NCBI RefSeq assembly: GCF_029351045.1 | Contig: NZ_JARKIN010000001.1 | Coordinates: 4,700,501 to 4,764,500, forward strand | From: Streptomyces sp. WMMB303 | Lineage (GTDB): Bacteria > Actinomycetota > Actinomycetes > Streptomycetales > Streptomycetaceae | Reading direction: 5' to 3' | Length of the DNA stretch: 64,000 bases | Part shown: piece by piece, positions 34,222 through 42,777 of the stretch | How the letters are laid out: each line of letters begins with the position of its first letter | Position numbering within the stretch: the first letter of the stretch is position 1 | Notes under the pieces: generated by a model | Database searches by the model: none | What the model was told of the DNA's origin: nothing | What the model saw: the letters and a program-made list of their open reading frames with translations, nothing else | Program-made: the position numbers and the translations under genes

Positions 34222-35649
34222 ATGAGCGGGAACACCACGGATGTCATCGTCATCGGCGGCGGAACGGGCGGATACAGCACCGCACTCCGCGCCGCGCACC
34301 TCGGACTCGGCGTCACCCTCGTCGAACGCGACCTGGTCGGCGGCACCTGCCTGCATCGCGGCTGTGTGCCCAGCAAAGCCATGCTGCACGCCGCCGAACT
34401 GGTCGACGGCATCGCGGAGGCGCGCGAACGCTGGGGGGTCGCGTCGAGGCTGGAGGGCATCGACTGGAAGGCGCTGACCGCCACCCGCGACGCCATCGTC
34501 GCGCGCAACCACCAGGGCGTGGAGGGGCAACTCTCGGCCGCGGGAGTGACCGTGGTGCGGGGCACCGCCGCGCTGACCGGTCCGCGCACCGTCCGGATCG
34601 ACGCCCCCGGCGAAGCCGGCACCCGGTGGACGGCGCGACGCGGTCTCGTCCTGGCTACGGGTTCCCGCCCCCGGACCCTGACGGGCCTGGAGACCGCCGG
34701 GGAGCACGTCGTCACCAGTGACGACGCACTGTTCGCGGCCGAACTGCCGCGGAGCGTGCTGGTACTGGGCGGCGGCGCGATCGGGGTCGAGTACGCCTCG
34801 TTCCACCGCTCCATGGGAGCCGAGGTCACGCTGGTGGAGGCGGCGGAGCGGCTGCTGCCGCTGGAGGACGCGGACGTCGGGCGCCGGTTGGCCCGCGCGC
34901 TGCGCAAGCGCGGCATCACGGTACTGACCGGCGCCCGGCTCTTGGCCGCCGACCGGGCGGACGACGGGGTCCGGGCGCGGGTGCGGTCGGCGCGCGGCGG
35001 GGAGTCCGCGGTCGCGGCGGAGCGGCTGCTGGTCGCCGTGGGCCGGGTCCCGGTCACCGACGGGCTCGATCTGGCGGCGGCCGGTCTGGCGACGGACGCG
35101 CGGGGCCATCTGCCGCCCGCCGACTGGGCCACGCTGGAGACCGCCGTTCCCGGTGTGCACGTCGTCGGCGACCTGCTGCCGCCGCCCTCCCCGGGGCTGG
35201 CGCACGCCTCGTTCGCGGAGGGGCTGGTGGTCGCGGAGGTACTGGCCGGGCTCTCGCCCCGACCGGTGGACTACGCCGCCGTGCCGCGGGTGACCTACTC
35301 GGCACCGCAGACGGCGTCGGTCGGGCTCGGCGAGGAGGCCGCGGCAGCCGCCGGATACGAGACGGCGGTCAACGTGCTGCCGCTGGCCGCCACGGCCAAG
35401 GGCATGGTGCACGGCCAGGACGGCATGGCGAAGGTCGTCGCCGAACCGGGCCCCGGGGGCCGGGTGCTGGGGGTGCATCTGGTGGGCCCGCACGTCTCGG
35501 AGATGATCAGCGCCTCCCAACTGGCGGTGGGCTGGGACGCGTCACCCGCGGACATCGCCCAGCACATCCACCCGCACCCGACGTTGAGCGAGGCGGTGGG
35601 CGAGACCTTCCTGACGCTGGCGGGGCGCGGGCTGCACCAGCACCGGTGA
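34222..35649 (+). CDS. dihydrolipoamide dehydrogenase-like flavoprotein
   Basis: 475 residues. FAD-binding GGGTGGYSTALRAA, redox disulfide GGTCLHRGCVPSK (C-x4-C), second Rossmann GGGAIGVEYASF, FAD motif VHVVGDLLPP, and the C-terminal catalytic HPHPTLSEAVGE (His-x4-Glu of lipoamide dehydrogenases). All residues for E3 activity are present. No E1 or E2 gene is nearby, so it is either a second Lpd paralogue or a reductase of another dithiol; mycothione reductase-like use cannot be excluded from reading. ATG at 34222; divergent from the LysR gene that probably regulates it. Confidence 0.85.
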   Translation: MSGNTTDVIVIGGGTGGYSTALRAAHLGLGVTLVERDLVGGTCLHRGCVPSKAMLHAAELVDGIAEARERWGVASRLEGIDWKALTATRDAIVARNHQGVEGQLSAAGVTVVRGTAALTGPRTVRIDAPGEAGTRWTARRGLVLATGSRPRTLTGLETAGEHVVTSDDALFAAELPRSVLVLGGGAIGVEYASFHRSMGAEVTLVEAAERLLPLEDADVGRRLARALRKRGITVLTGARLLAADRADDGVRARVRSARGGESAVAAERLLVAVGRVPVTDGLDLAAAGLATDARGHLPPADWATLETAVPGVHVVGDLLPPPSPGLAHASFAEGLVVAEVLAGLSPRPVDYAAVPRVTYSAPQTASVGLGEEAAAAAGYETAVNVLPLAATAKGMVHGQDGMAKVVAEPGPGGRVLGVHLVGPHVSEMISASQLAVGWDASPADIAQHIHPHPTLSEAVGETFLTLAGRGLHQHR

Positions 35650-35687
35650 GCCGGGGGCGGAGCCGGCGGCGCGACCCCTGCGCCCGG

Positions 35688-37208
35688 TCACGGCCGTCGC
35701 AGGCCCGCGGGGCTCTCGGCATCCCGGGCGAGAGCCACCTCCGGACCGGGGCCCCTGCCCGGCACGGGCACCGCCTCCGTGCGCCGCTCGGCGCCGGTCG
35801 ACGAGGGGAGGAACGCCGCGATCCCCAGCCCCAGCAGCGCGGCGCCCGCCGCGATGAGGAACGCCGTGCGGAAGCCGTCCAGGTCGGGCACCCGGGTGGG
35901 GCCCAGGGGGATCGACATCCGGGCGAGGACGACGCCGACGACCGCGCTGGAGGTCGAGGTCCCGATCGACCGCATCAGAGTGTTCAGCCCGTTGGCGGCG
36001 CCGGACTCGGACGGGTCGACGGCGCCGAGAATGAGTGCCGGCATCGCGGAGTAGGCGATGCCGATGCCCACGCCGATCAGCACGGACAGCACGACCGTCT
36101 GCCACACGGCGGCCATCAGCTGCGTCCCCAGCAGATAGGAGGCGGCCAGCACGACCAGCCCGGTCATCAGCGACACCTTGGGCCCGCGCGCCCTGGAGAG
36201 CCGCGCGGACAGCGAGGAGACCGCCATCATCGCGAGGCCCATGGGAGCCACGCACAGCCCGGAGACGACCATGGACTGCCCCAGCCCGTAGCCGGTGGCG
36301 GCGGGGAGTTGCAGGAGCTGGGGCAGGACGAGGGTGAGCGCGTAGAAGGCGAGGCCGACCATGATGGAGGCGAGGTTGGTCAGCAGTACTTGACGGCGGG
36401 CGGTGGTCCGCAGGTCCACCAGGGGATCCGCGGTCCGCAGCTCCAGCATCCCCCATCCGGCGAAGAGCACGGCGGACGAGGCGAACAGCCCCAGCACCGT
36501 CGGGCTGGACCAGCCCCAGTCGCCGCCCTTGGAGATGGGCAGCAGCAGTGTCACCAGCCCGGCCGCCAGCCCCAGGGCTCCCAGCACGTCGAAGCGGCCC
36601 GGGGCCCGCAGCGGGGACTCGGGTACCAGCAGCGCGACGAGCAGCATGGCCAGCGCGCCGATCCCGGCGGAGCCGAAGAAGAGCATGTGCCAGTCGGTGT
36701 ACTGCGCCACGTAGGCGGCCAGCGGCATACCCAGCGCGCCGCCCACGCCGAGCGAGGAGCTCATGAACGCCATCGCCGAGCCCAGCCGTTCGGGCGGCAG
36801 CGCGTCCCGCATGATGCCGATGCCCAGCGGGATGGCCCCCATCGCGAACCCTTGCACGGCCCGCCCGGCGACCATCGGTACCAGTGCCGAGGTGAGGCCG
36901 CACACCAGCGAGCCCAGGACCATCAGGCCCAGGCTCAGCAGCACGATCCGGCGCTTCCCGTACAGGTCCCCGAGCCTGCCCATGATGGGCGTGGCGACCG
37001 CGCCCGCGAGCAGCGTCGAGGTGATCACCCAGGAGGCGTTGGAGGTGGAGGTGTCCAGCAGGGCGGGCAGCCGTGCGACGATCGGGACGATCAGTGTCTG
37101 CATGACGGCGACGGAGATTCCACCGAACGCCAGTACGGGGACGATCCAGCGCTCGCTCTCCGCCGCCCGTATCGGCCCGCCCGCCCCCGCTGTACTGCTC
37201 TCCCCCAC
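35688..37208 (-). CDS. MFS transporter, DHA2-like, 14-TM
   Basis: About 506 residues and roughly 14 hydrophobic segments. First helix VLAFGGISVAVMQTLIVPIVARLP fits the DHA2 pattern in relaxed form; MFS motif A is RLGDLYGKRRIVLLSL. Cytosolic C-tail rich in Pro/Gly. The GTG at 37208 has GGGAGAGGA nine bases before it; an ATG at 37259 is in frame but upstream of that site. Drug or metabolite export is the likely role. Convergent with the flavoprotein gene, 38 bases between stops; a small membrane-protein gene is upstream on the same strand. Confidence 0.85.
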   Translation of the reverse strand: MGESSTAGAGGPIRAAESERWIVPVLAFGGISVAVMQTLIVPIVARLPALLDTSTSNASWVITSTLLAGAVATPIMGRLGDLYGKRRIVLLSLGLMVLGSLVCGLTSALVPMVAGRAVQGFAMGAIPLGIGIMRDALPPERLGSAMAFMSSSLGVGGALGMPLAAYVAQYTDWHMLFFGSAGIGALAMLLVALLVPESPLRAPGRFDVLGALGLAAGLVTLLLPISKGGDWGWSSPTVLGLFASSAVLFAGWGMLELRTADPLVDLRTTARRQVLLTNLASIMVGLAFYALTLVLPQLLQLPAATGYGLGQSMVVSGLCVAPMGLAMMAVSSLSARLSRARGPKVSLMTGLVVLAASYLLGTQLMAAVWQTVVLSVLIGVGIGIAYSAMPALILGAVDPSESGAANGLNTLMRSIGTSTSSAVVGVVLARMSIPLGPTRVPDLDGFRTAFLIAAGAALLGLGIAAFLPSSTGAERRTEAVPVPGRGPGPEVALARDAESPAGLRRP

Positions 37209-37378
37209 GCGTTCCGTCCTCTCCCTGTTGAGCTGTCGAGTCCCTGCCGAAGCGTCCATCGCTGCCGCCGGCGGTGCCGGCAGTCGCGTTCGACCAGCAA
37301 CATGCAGCGTACAAATGAACTGCCCGGGACCGCCTCGTATTCCGCTGGGAGCCGGGGGCCGGAAAAGCGTTCGACAGG

Positions 37379-37822
37379 TCAGGGGGAGCCCGGGCCCGGC
37401 ACCGATCCGTCGCGCCGCCGGGCGCCCACGCCCACCGCGACGATCAGCACGGCCATACCGCCCGTCCCGAAGATGCCGGTCCAACCGAGCCGGGTGATCC
37501 GCGCCGTGTCACACACCCGCGTGTGCCACTGCACCGCGGTATTGTCCCATTTGTCCGCACTCCAACTGGCCGGGCTCAGCACCGAGCCGCACTGCACCGG
37601 CGGGCGCCTCGCACCTTCCCCGTCCACGGCAGCGGCGTCCCGCGCCTCGATGCCGGTCCACAGCGACAGCCCGGCGGCAACGAGGAAGCCCGCCGCGACG
37701 AGCAGCCAGATCAGCGCGGGATGTCCGCCGAGGGGAGCCCGCCACTGTGCGGGGGCTCTCGCCGCTTCGCCGTCCAACTGCAGATGCGCGTGCTCCGCAC
37801 GCATCGACTTCTCGAATCGCAT
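37379..37822 (-). CDS. hypothetical two-TM membrane protein
   Basis: 147 residues. Two membrane helices (ALIWLLVAAGFLVAAGLSLW at ~38-57, and GGMAVLIVAVGVGA near 125) enclose a ~60-residue extracytoplasmic segment with two cysteines (VQCGSV ... TRVCDTAR) that could form a disulfide. The N-terminal 35 residues and the C-tail are cytosolic. ATG at 37822 with GGGGG five bases upstream. No family recognised. Upstream on the same strand is msrB, separated by a terminator, so it is likely a separate unit. Confidence 0.75.
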   Translation of the reverse strand: MRFEKSMRAEHAHLQLDGEAARAPAQWRAPLGGHPALIWLLVAAGFLVAAGLSLWTGIEARDAAAVDGEGARRPPVQCGSVLSPASWSADKWDNTAVQWHTRVCDTARITRLGWTGIFGTGGMAVLIVAVGVGARRRDGSVPGPGSP

Positions 37823-37904
37823 GAGTCCCCCTGCACGGCGTCCGACGAGTGCCGGGAGCGTACTGCATCGGGGAATCGCGGCCCCTGTCGGCGCCCTGCC
37901 GTAC

Positions 37905-37935
37905 GGGAGGCCCCCTCCACGGCAGGGGGCCTCCC
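37905..37935 (-). terminator. terminator of msrB
   Basis: Perfect 12-base stem GGGAGGCCCCCT/AGGGGGCCTCCC with a seven-base loop, 51 bases beyond the msrB stop and 82 bases ahead of the small membrane-protein gene. Confidence 0.85.
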
Positions 37936-37986
37936 GAACGCTGCGGGCATCAGGGCACCCCGGCACTCCGCAACCGGGCTCGGACG

Positions 37987-38394
37987 TCAGCCCTCGGTGG
38001 GCTCCAGCCGCAGGGAGAGGGAGTTGATGCAGTACCGCTGGTCGGTTGGGGTCGGGTAGCCCTCGCCCTCGAAGACGTGGCCCAGGTGGGAGCCGCAGCG
38101 GGCGCAGCGCACCTCTGTGCGGACCATGCCCATGGAGCGGTCGGTCAGCAGCTCGACGGCGTCCGAGTCCGCCGGGTCGTAGAAGCTGGGCCAGCCGCAG
38201 TGGGAGGCGAACTTGGTTCCGGAGCGGAACAGCTCGGCGCCGCAGGCCCGGCAGGAGTAGACACCGGTGGTCTCGGTGTCGGTGTACTCCCCGGTGAAGG
38301 GACGCTCCGTACCGGCCTCGCGCAGCACCTGGTACTCCTCGGGCGTCAGCTCCGCGCGCCACTGCTCCTCGGTCTTGTCGATCTCGTAGGCCAT
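37987..38394 (-). CDS. msrB: peptide-methionine (R)-S-oxide reductase
   Basis: 135 residues, full length MsrB. It reduces methionine-R-sulfoxide in proteins. Two zinc CxxC pairs are present (CRAC and CARC), the substrate pocket has GWPSFYDP, and the catalytic cysteine is in RYCINSLSL. The N-terminal part fits the SelR domain (EEQWRAELTPEEYQVLREAGTERPF). It follows murC on the same strand after 59 bases, possibly co-transcribed with it, and ends in a strong terminator. Confidence 0.95.
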   Translation of the reverse strand: MAYEIDKTEEQWRAELTPEEYQVLREAGTERPFTGEYTDTETTGVYSCRACGAELFRSGTKFASHCGWPSFYDPADSDAVELLTDRSMGMVRTEVRCARCGSHLGHVFEGEGYPTPTDQRYCINSLSLRLEPTEG

Positions 38395-38453
38395 CTCGGC
38401 TCCTCAGCGCTGTTCGGGATACGGGCCCGGAGCGGGCCGTGCGGACGTGAGCG

Positions 38454-39869
38454 TCATTCGGCGAGCCGGGCGAGAATCCGCGGACCCAGCTCCGTGACGT
38501 CACCCGCGCCCATGGTGAGAACGAGATCGCCGGGCTCCGCCATTCCCACGACCGCCTCGACCGCCTCGTCCGGGGTGGCCATGGGCCGCACGGCGGCGCC
38601 CGCCGCCTGCGCCGCGTCGGTGATCAGCGTGCTGGTCACGCCCGGGATGGGGTCCTCGCGCGCCGGGTAGATCGGCAGCACGACCGAGCCGTCGGCCAGC
38701 GACAGCGCCTCTCCCATCTCCTTGCCGAGTTCCTGGGTGCGGCTGAAGAGGTGCGGCTGGAAGACCACCAGTACCCGGCCGTCCTCCGCGCCGCCGCGGA
38801 TGGCCTCCAGGTCGGCGGTCATCTCGGTGGGGTGGTGGGCGTAGGAATCGATCACCTGGACGCCGCCGGTGAGCCCCTTGAGCTGGAGGCGGCGCTTGAC
38901 GCCGGTGTAGGAGCCCAGCGCGCGTCCCAGCTCCGCGGCGGGCACGCCGAGCGCCGCACCCGCCGTGAGCGCTGCCACCGCGTTGAGCGCGTAGTGGTTG
39001 CCGGGCACCGAGACGTCGAAAGTGAGCTCCTCGCCGTCGAGTACGACGGTGACCTCGCTGGCCAGCCCCCTCGGTGTGATCTTGGGGACCCGTACGTCGG
39101 CGTCCTCGGCGACGCCGTAGGTGCGGATGGTGAGCGCGCGGTCGCGTGGGGTGGCGCGCAGCCTGCGGACCAGTTCCCGCGCCCCGTCGTGGTCGGCGGA
39201 GACCACGAGGGTGCCGCCGTCCACCACGCGCTCCACGAACGTCTCGAAGGAGGTGTAGATCTCCTCCATGGAGGCGTAATTGGCGTGGTGGTCGAGCTCC
39301 ACGTTGAGGACGATGGCGACCTCGGGCAGGTATTTGTGGAAGCTGCGGTCGCTCTCGTCCGCCTCCGCGACGAAGATCTCCCCGGTGCCCTGGTGCGCAT
39401 TGGAACCGGGCCCCTCCAGATCGCCGCCGATCGCGTACGAGGGGTCCAGGCCCAGGTCGGCGAGGCTGACGGCGAGCATCGAGGTGGTGGTCGTCTTGCC
39501 GTGCGTGCCGGCCACGGCCAGCGGCCGCAGCCCCGCCATCAGCGCGGCCAGCGCGTCGGCGCGGTGCAGCACCGGGAGCCCGCGCCGGTTCGCCTCGACC
39601 AACTCGGGGTTGTCCTCGCGGATCGCGCTGGAGACGACCACCGTCGTGGCGTCCGGCGCCAGGTGCGCGGTGGCGTGCCCCACATGGACGGTCACCCCGA
39701 AGCCGCGCAGCGCGTCGGCCGTCGCGGACTCGCGTGCGTCGCTGCCCGCGACCCGCGCACCGCGCACCGCCAGGATCTTCGCGATACCGGACATCCCCGC
39801 GCCGCCGATCCCGATGAAGTGCGGCCGCTCCATGGCGGAGGGGAGGGAGGGGGTGGCGGCAGCGGTCAT
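38454..39869 (-). CDS. murC: UDP-N-acetylmuramate--L-alanine ligase
   Basis: 471 residues. First amino-acid-adding ligase of peptidoglycan synthesis, cytosolic. The N-terminal UDP-binding domain starts HFIGIGGAGMSGIAKI; the ATP loop is AGTHGKTTTTSML; further Mur signatures are EADESDRSF, LNVELDHHANY, NHYALNAVAA and DSYAHHPTEM. The ATG at 39869 has AGGAGA eight bases before it. In this window it stands apart from the dcw cluster, as in Streptomyces, and is followed by msrB. Confidence 0.95.
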   Translation of the reverse strand: MTAAATPSLPSAMERPHFIGIGGAGMSGIAKILAVRGARVAGSDARESATADALRGFGVTVHVGHATAHLAPDATTVVVSSAIREDNPELVEANRRGLPVLHRADALAALMAGLRPLAVAGTHGKTTTTSMLAVSLADLGLDPSYAIGGDLEGPGSNAHQGTGEIFVAEADESDRSFHKYLPEVAIVLNVELDHHANYASMEEIYTSFETFVERVVDGGTLVVSADHDGARELVRRLRATPRDRALTIRTYGVAEDADVRVPKITPRGLASEVTVVLDGEELTFDVSVPGNHYALNAVAALTAGAALGVPAAELGRALGSYTGVKRRLQLKGLTGGVQVIDSYAHHPTEMTADLEAIRGGAEDGRVLVVFQPHLFSRTQELGKEMGEALSLADGSVVLPIYPAREDPIPGVTSTLITDAAQAAGAAVRPMATPDEAVEAVVGMAEPGDLVLTMGAGDVTELGPRILARLAE

Positions 39870-39967
39870 ACGGACTTCTCCTGGCTGGCTCGGGCGGGCG
39901 CCGCACACGCGCGGGCGCGGCAGACGGGGGACGGCGCAAGCCTATGCGGTGCGGGCCGCCACCTCAC

Positions 39968-40051
39968 GTGAGCCCCGGCCGCTCCGCGCCGGGTGCGCGC
40001 CCGCGCCTCCGGGCCCGTGGGCACCGGAGGCGCGGGGGCGGCCGGGCTCAC
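39968..40051 (-). terminator. long bipartite terminator hairpin
   Basis: An outer arm pairs GTGAGCCCCGGCCGC (39968-39982) with GCGGCCGGGCTCAC (40038-40051), one unpaired C; an inner perfect 13-base stem CCCGCGCCTCCGG (40000-40012)/CCGGAGGCGCGGG (40024-40036) closes on an 11-base loop. The outer right arm includes the stop codon of the UspA-like gene. Likely terminator for that gene, insulating murC. Confidence 0.8.
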
Positions 40052-40518
40052 TCCTCGTTGTGCGCGAACAGCTTCAGTACCGGAACGCCCACCTTGTGCC
40101 GGGCCCGGGAGGCCCAGTCCCGGTGGAAGAACTCCTCCACCAGGTGCGGAGCGGTCAGCACGATGACCTCGTCGGCCCGGGTCTGCTCCGCGACCGACTT
40201 CAGGACGTCCAGCGGGTGGTCCTCGATGATCTGGCCGACCGCCTCGCAGCCCGCGTCTCTGAGGTGCTTGAGGGACAGCTCCAGAGCCTGCTCGGCGGGC
40301 CCGACGGCTTCTCCGCCCTCCGGCTCGTCGGCCTCGCGCACCACCTGCTCCAGTTCGCCGAGCGCGACGTCGTCCAGCGCCCGCAGCAGCCGGTCCTGGT
40401 CGCCGCGCGGTTGCAGGAGCACGACGAAGGAGACGGTCTCCTCGCCGTGCAGCGTCGTCACCATCTCGGTGTCGGCCGCCACCAGCGGCTTCTCGATCAT
40501 CAGCACTGTCGTGATCAC
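40048..40518 (-). CDS. UspA-like hypothetical protein
   Basis: 156 residues, starting at GTG 40518 with GGAGGAGGAG nine bases before it. The pattern VITTVLMIEKPL (first strand), a central helix-rich region and the final ADEVIVLTAPHLVEEFF ... GVPVLKLF fits a universal-stress-like alpha/beta fold in which a 'DEVIV.. PH.VEE' block precedes the last strand. The ATP-binding G-2x-G-9x-G(S/T) motif of true UspA is missing. Orthologues in actinomycetes have sometimes been called indole-3-glycerol phosphate synthase, but no such motif is present. Function unknown. Confidence 0.7.
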   Translation of the reverse strand: MITTVLMIEKPLVAADTEMVTTLHGEETVSFVVLLQPRGDQDRLLRALDDVALGELEQVVREADEPEGGEAVGPAEQALELSLKHLRDAGCEAVGQIIEDHPLDVLKSVAEQTRADEVIVLTAPHLVEEFFHRDWASRARHKVGVPVLKLFAHNEE

Positions 40519-40619
40519 GACTGGCGCTCCTCCTCCGGTCGGAAAGAAACCCTGCGGCCCCGTACTCCCAAGGGTCCTGCGGTTGTCAGTCTGCCCAGCG
40601 ACACGAAAAGCGGAACGTC

Positions 40620-41441
40620 TCATTCCGCAATGCTTCGCGACCGACGGTAGCGGGTGAAGAGGAATCCCTCTTCCTCCAGCACCCCCTCCAGCGCGTACGC
40701 GTCGGGGTCGGGCAGCACGGGCCCGTTCATGATCCGCGGAGCGGACCCGGCGACGACCCTGGGTGCGATGGACAGGCACAGTTCATCGAGTACCCCCGCA
40801 TCGGCGAATTCCCCGAGCAAGGTGGGACCGCCCTCGGTCAACTGCCTGCGCAGCCCCCGGTCCGCGAGCAGGCCCGGCACCCGGGCCGGGTCGGCGTTGC
40901 CGCCCTCACCCGCGAAGACCACCTCCGCACCGGCCTGCCGGGCGCGCTCCACCCGGTCCGGCGGCGCGCCGCCCCCGGTGATCACCAGGGTGGGTACGAC
41001 GGGCTCGGTGAACAGTGGAGCCGAGAAGTCCAGCTCCAGCCCGGCCGAGACCACGGCGATGACCGGTGCGGGCGGCTGTCCGGCGGCGGCGCGCCGCTCG
41101 GCGAAGGCCCGGCGCTGCTTGGCGGGCCGGTAGCCCTCCTGCCGCACGGTCCGGGCGCCGACGACCACCACGTCGGCGAGCGCCCGCAGCACGCCGAAGA
41201 TCCGCATGTCGGCCGGCGAGGAGAGCGGCTGGGAGCGCCCGCCATGGTGGATGGCACCGTCCAGGGAGGCGACCATGTTGCCGCGCAGCCACCGCGCGGC
41301 TTCCTCGGCTCCCCCGCCCACCGGCGGATAGGCGTACTCCGCTGCGATCTCCTCGAGGCTCCACTCCGGCGCGGGGGCCGCTGCTCCGGAGGCAGGTGAG
41401 GGGGAGACCGGGGCTGTGCGGGATGGGAACAGGCGTTGCAT
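40620..41441 (-). CDS. pyrimidine reductase family protein (RibD C-terminal)
   Basis: 273 residues. The RibD-C/DHFR-like fold is clear: GNMVASLDGAIHHGGRS (substrate strand and Asp), ADVVVVGARTVRQEGYRP (cofactor strand), LTEGGPTLLGEFADAGVLDELCLSIAPRV (Gly-rich loop and dimer strand). Such stand-alone reductases may act on riboflavin-pathway pyrimidines, but no rib genes are nearby. The first ~50 residues are Pro/Ala-rich. ATG at 41441; divergent from zapE across 63 bases. Confidence 0.87.
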   Translation of the reverse strand: MQRLFPSRTAPVSPSPASGAAAPAPEWSLEEIAAEYAYPPVGGGAEEAARWLRGNMVASLDGAIHHGGRSQPLSSPADMRIFGVLRALADVVVVGARTVRQEGYRPAKQRRAFAERRAAAGQPPAPVIAVVSAGLELDFSAPLFTEPVVPTLVITGGGAPPDRVERARQAGAEVVFAGEGGNADPARVPGLLADRGLRRQLTEGGPTLLGEFADAGVLDELCLSIAPRVVAGSAPRIMNGPVLPDPDAYALEGVLEEEGFLFTRYRRSRSIAE

Positions 41442-41504
41442 GCGCGCAGTGTGGCACGGCGCACGCCCGGTGAGCGGCACGCCCGCAGGGGTGAGCCGAC
41501 TAGC

Positions 41505-42626
41505 ATGACAATCGTGTCAACGACCGCAGCGCACATATCCGAGGCCGGCTCCGACTCCCCCGGCGGCGCCCCCGCCGCCCTCACCGCACGCGAGCCGCAC
41601 GTCCCGGCCGACCAGTTGGTGGCCGAGATGGTGCCGCCGCCGCGCTTCGACAGTGTGCGCTTCGCCACCTATCTCCCGGACCCGGCCCAACCGAGCCAGA
41701 GCGAGGCGGTCACGGTGCTCGGCGGATTCGCCGAGAGCCTCGGCGGCGCCGCGCGGACCGGCGGCAGCGGCCCCAGGCGCTGGTTCCGGCGGGCGCCGAA
41801 GCAGGCCGCCCCCGCCGGACCCCGGGGTGTGTACCTGGACGGCGGCTACGGCGTCGGCAAGACACACCTGCTCGCCTCGCTGTGGCACGCCGCACCGGCC
41901 GCCCCCGAGCGCAAGGCGTTCGGCACCTTCGTCGAGCTGACCAACCTGGTGGGCGCGCTGGGCTTCCAGCAGACCGTGCGCACCCTGGGCGACCACCAGC
42001 TGCTGTGCATCGACGAATTCGAGCTCGACGACCCCGGCGACACCGTGCTCGTCTCCAGCCTGCTGGCCAAGCTGGTGGAGAACGGTGTGGCACTGGCGGC
42101 GACCTCGAACACGCTGCCGGGCAAGCTGGGCGAGGGGCGGTTCGCCGCCGCCGACTTCCTGCGCGAGATCCAGGGCCTCTCGGCGCACTTCCGCACCCTG
42201 CGCATCGACGGCGAGGACTACCGCCACCGAGGGCTGCCGCAGGCTCCCGAGCCGTACGCCGAGGAGCAGGTCACCGGCGCCGCGCGGCGGATACCGGGAG
42301 CCTCGCTCGACGACTTCCCGGCGCTGCTGGGCCACCTCTCCCGGGTCCACCCCAGCCGCTACGGCGCGCTGGTCGAGGACGTGCGGGCCGTCTGCCTGAC
42401 CGACCTGGCGCCGGTTCCGGACCAGTCGACGGCCCTGCGCCTGGTGGTGCTCGCCGACCGGCTCTACGACCGGGAGATACCCGTGCTGGCCTCGGGCGTG
42501 CCCTTCGACGAACTGTTCGGCGAGGACATGCTCAAGGGCGGCTACCGCAAGAAGTACTTCCGGGCGATCTCCCGGCTGACAGCGCTCGCCCGCGACGGCG
42601 GCGCGCTGGTCGGTGCGGAGGGCTGA
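41505..42626 (+). CDS. zapE: ZapE-family AAA ATPase
   Basis: 373 residues, AFG1/ZapE-like. Walker A GGYGVGKTHLLASL near residue 115, Walker B QLLCIDEFELDD near 170 and sensor-1 AATSNTLP are all in place. In E. coli ZapE acts at the division ring; the actinobacterial role is untested. The start is ATG 41505 or GTG 41514; the sequence TAGCAT (41501-41506) seven bases before the GTG resembles a -10 element, so a leaderless transcript starting at 41514 is possible. No ribosome site precedes either. Confidence 0.88.
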   Translation: MTIVSTTAAHISEAGSDSPGGAPAALTAREPHVPADQLVAEMVPPPRFDSVRFATYLPDPAQPSQSEAVTVLGGFAESLGGAARTGGSGPRRWFRRAPKQAAPAGPRGVYLDGGYGVGKTHLLASLWHAAPAAPERKAFGTFVELTNLVGALGFQQTVRTLGDHQLLCIDEFELDDPGDTVLVSSLLAKLVENGVALAATSNTLPGKLGEGRFAAADFLREIQGLSAHFRTLRIDGEDYRHRGLPQAPEPYAEEQVTGAARRIPGASLDDFPALLGHLSRVHPSRYGALVEDVRAVCLTDLAPVPDQSTALRLVVLADRLYDREIPVLASGVPFDELFGEDMLKGGYRKKYFRAISRLTALARDGGALVGAEG

Positions 42627-42777
42627 CCCCGCGGCGCCCCCGCCATGGAGCGTCCCCGCGCCGTGCATACCGTCCGGTGCCCAGTTCGCGCCGGTCGTGT
42701 CCTGAGCGCTGTGCGCACACTGGTGCGCGTGGTACACACACTCGGGTCACCTGTCCGCCAACAGGGGAGAGTGCCCG

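Noticed and set aside
42745..42751. GGTCACC upstream of the PhoX-like gene as a Pho box
   Set aside because: Only one half-site; PhoP sites need at least two direct repeats 11 bases apart, and the second is not evident.
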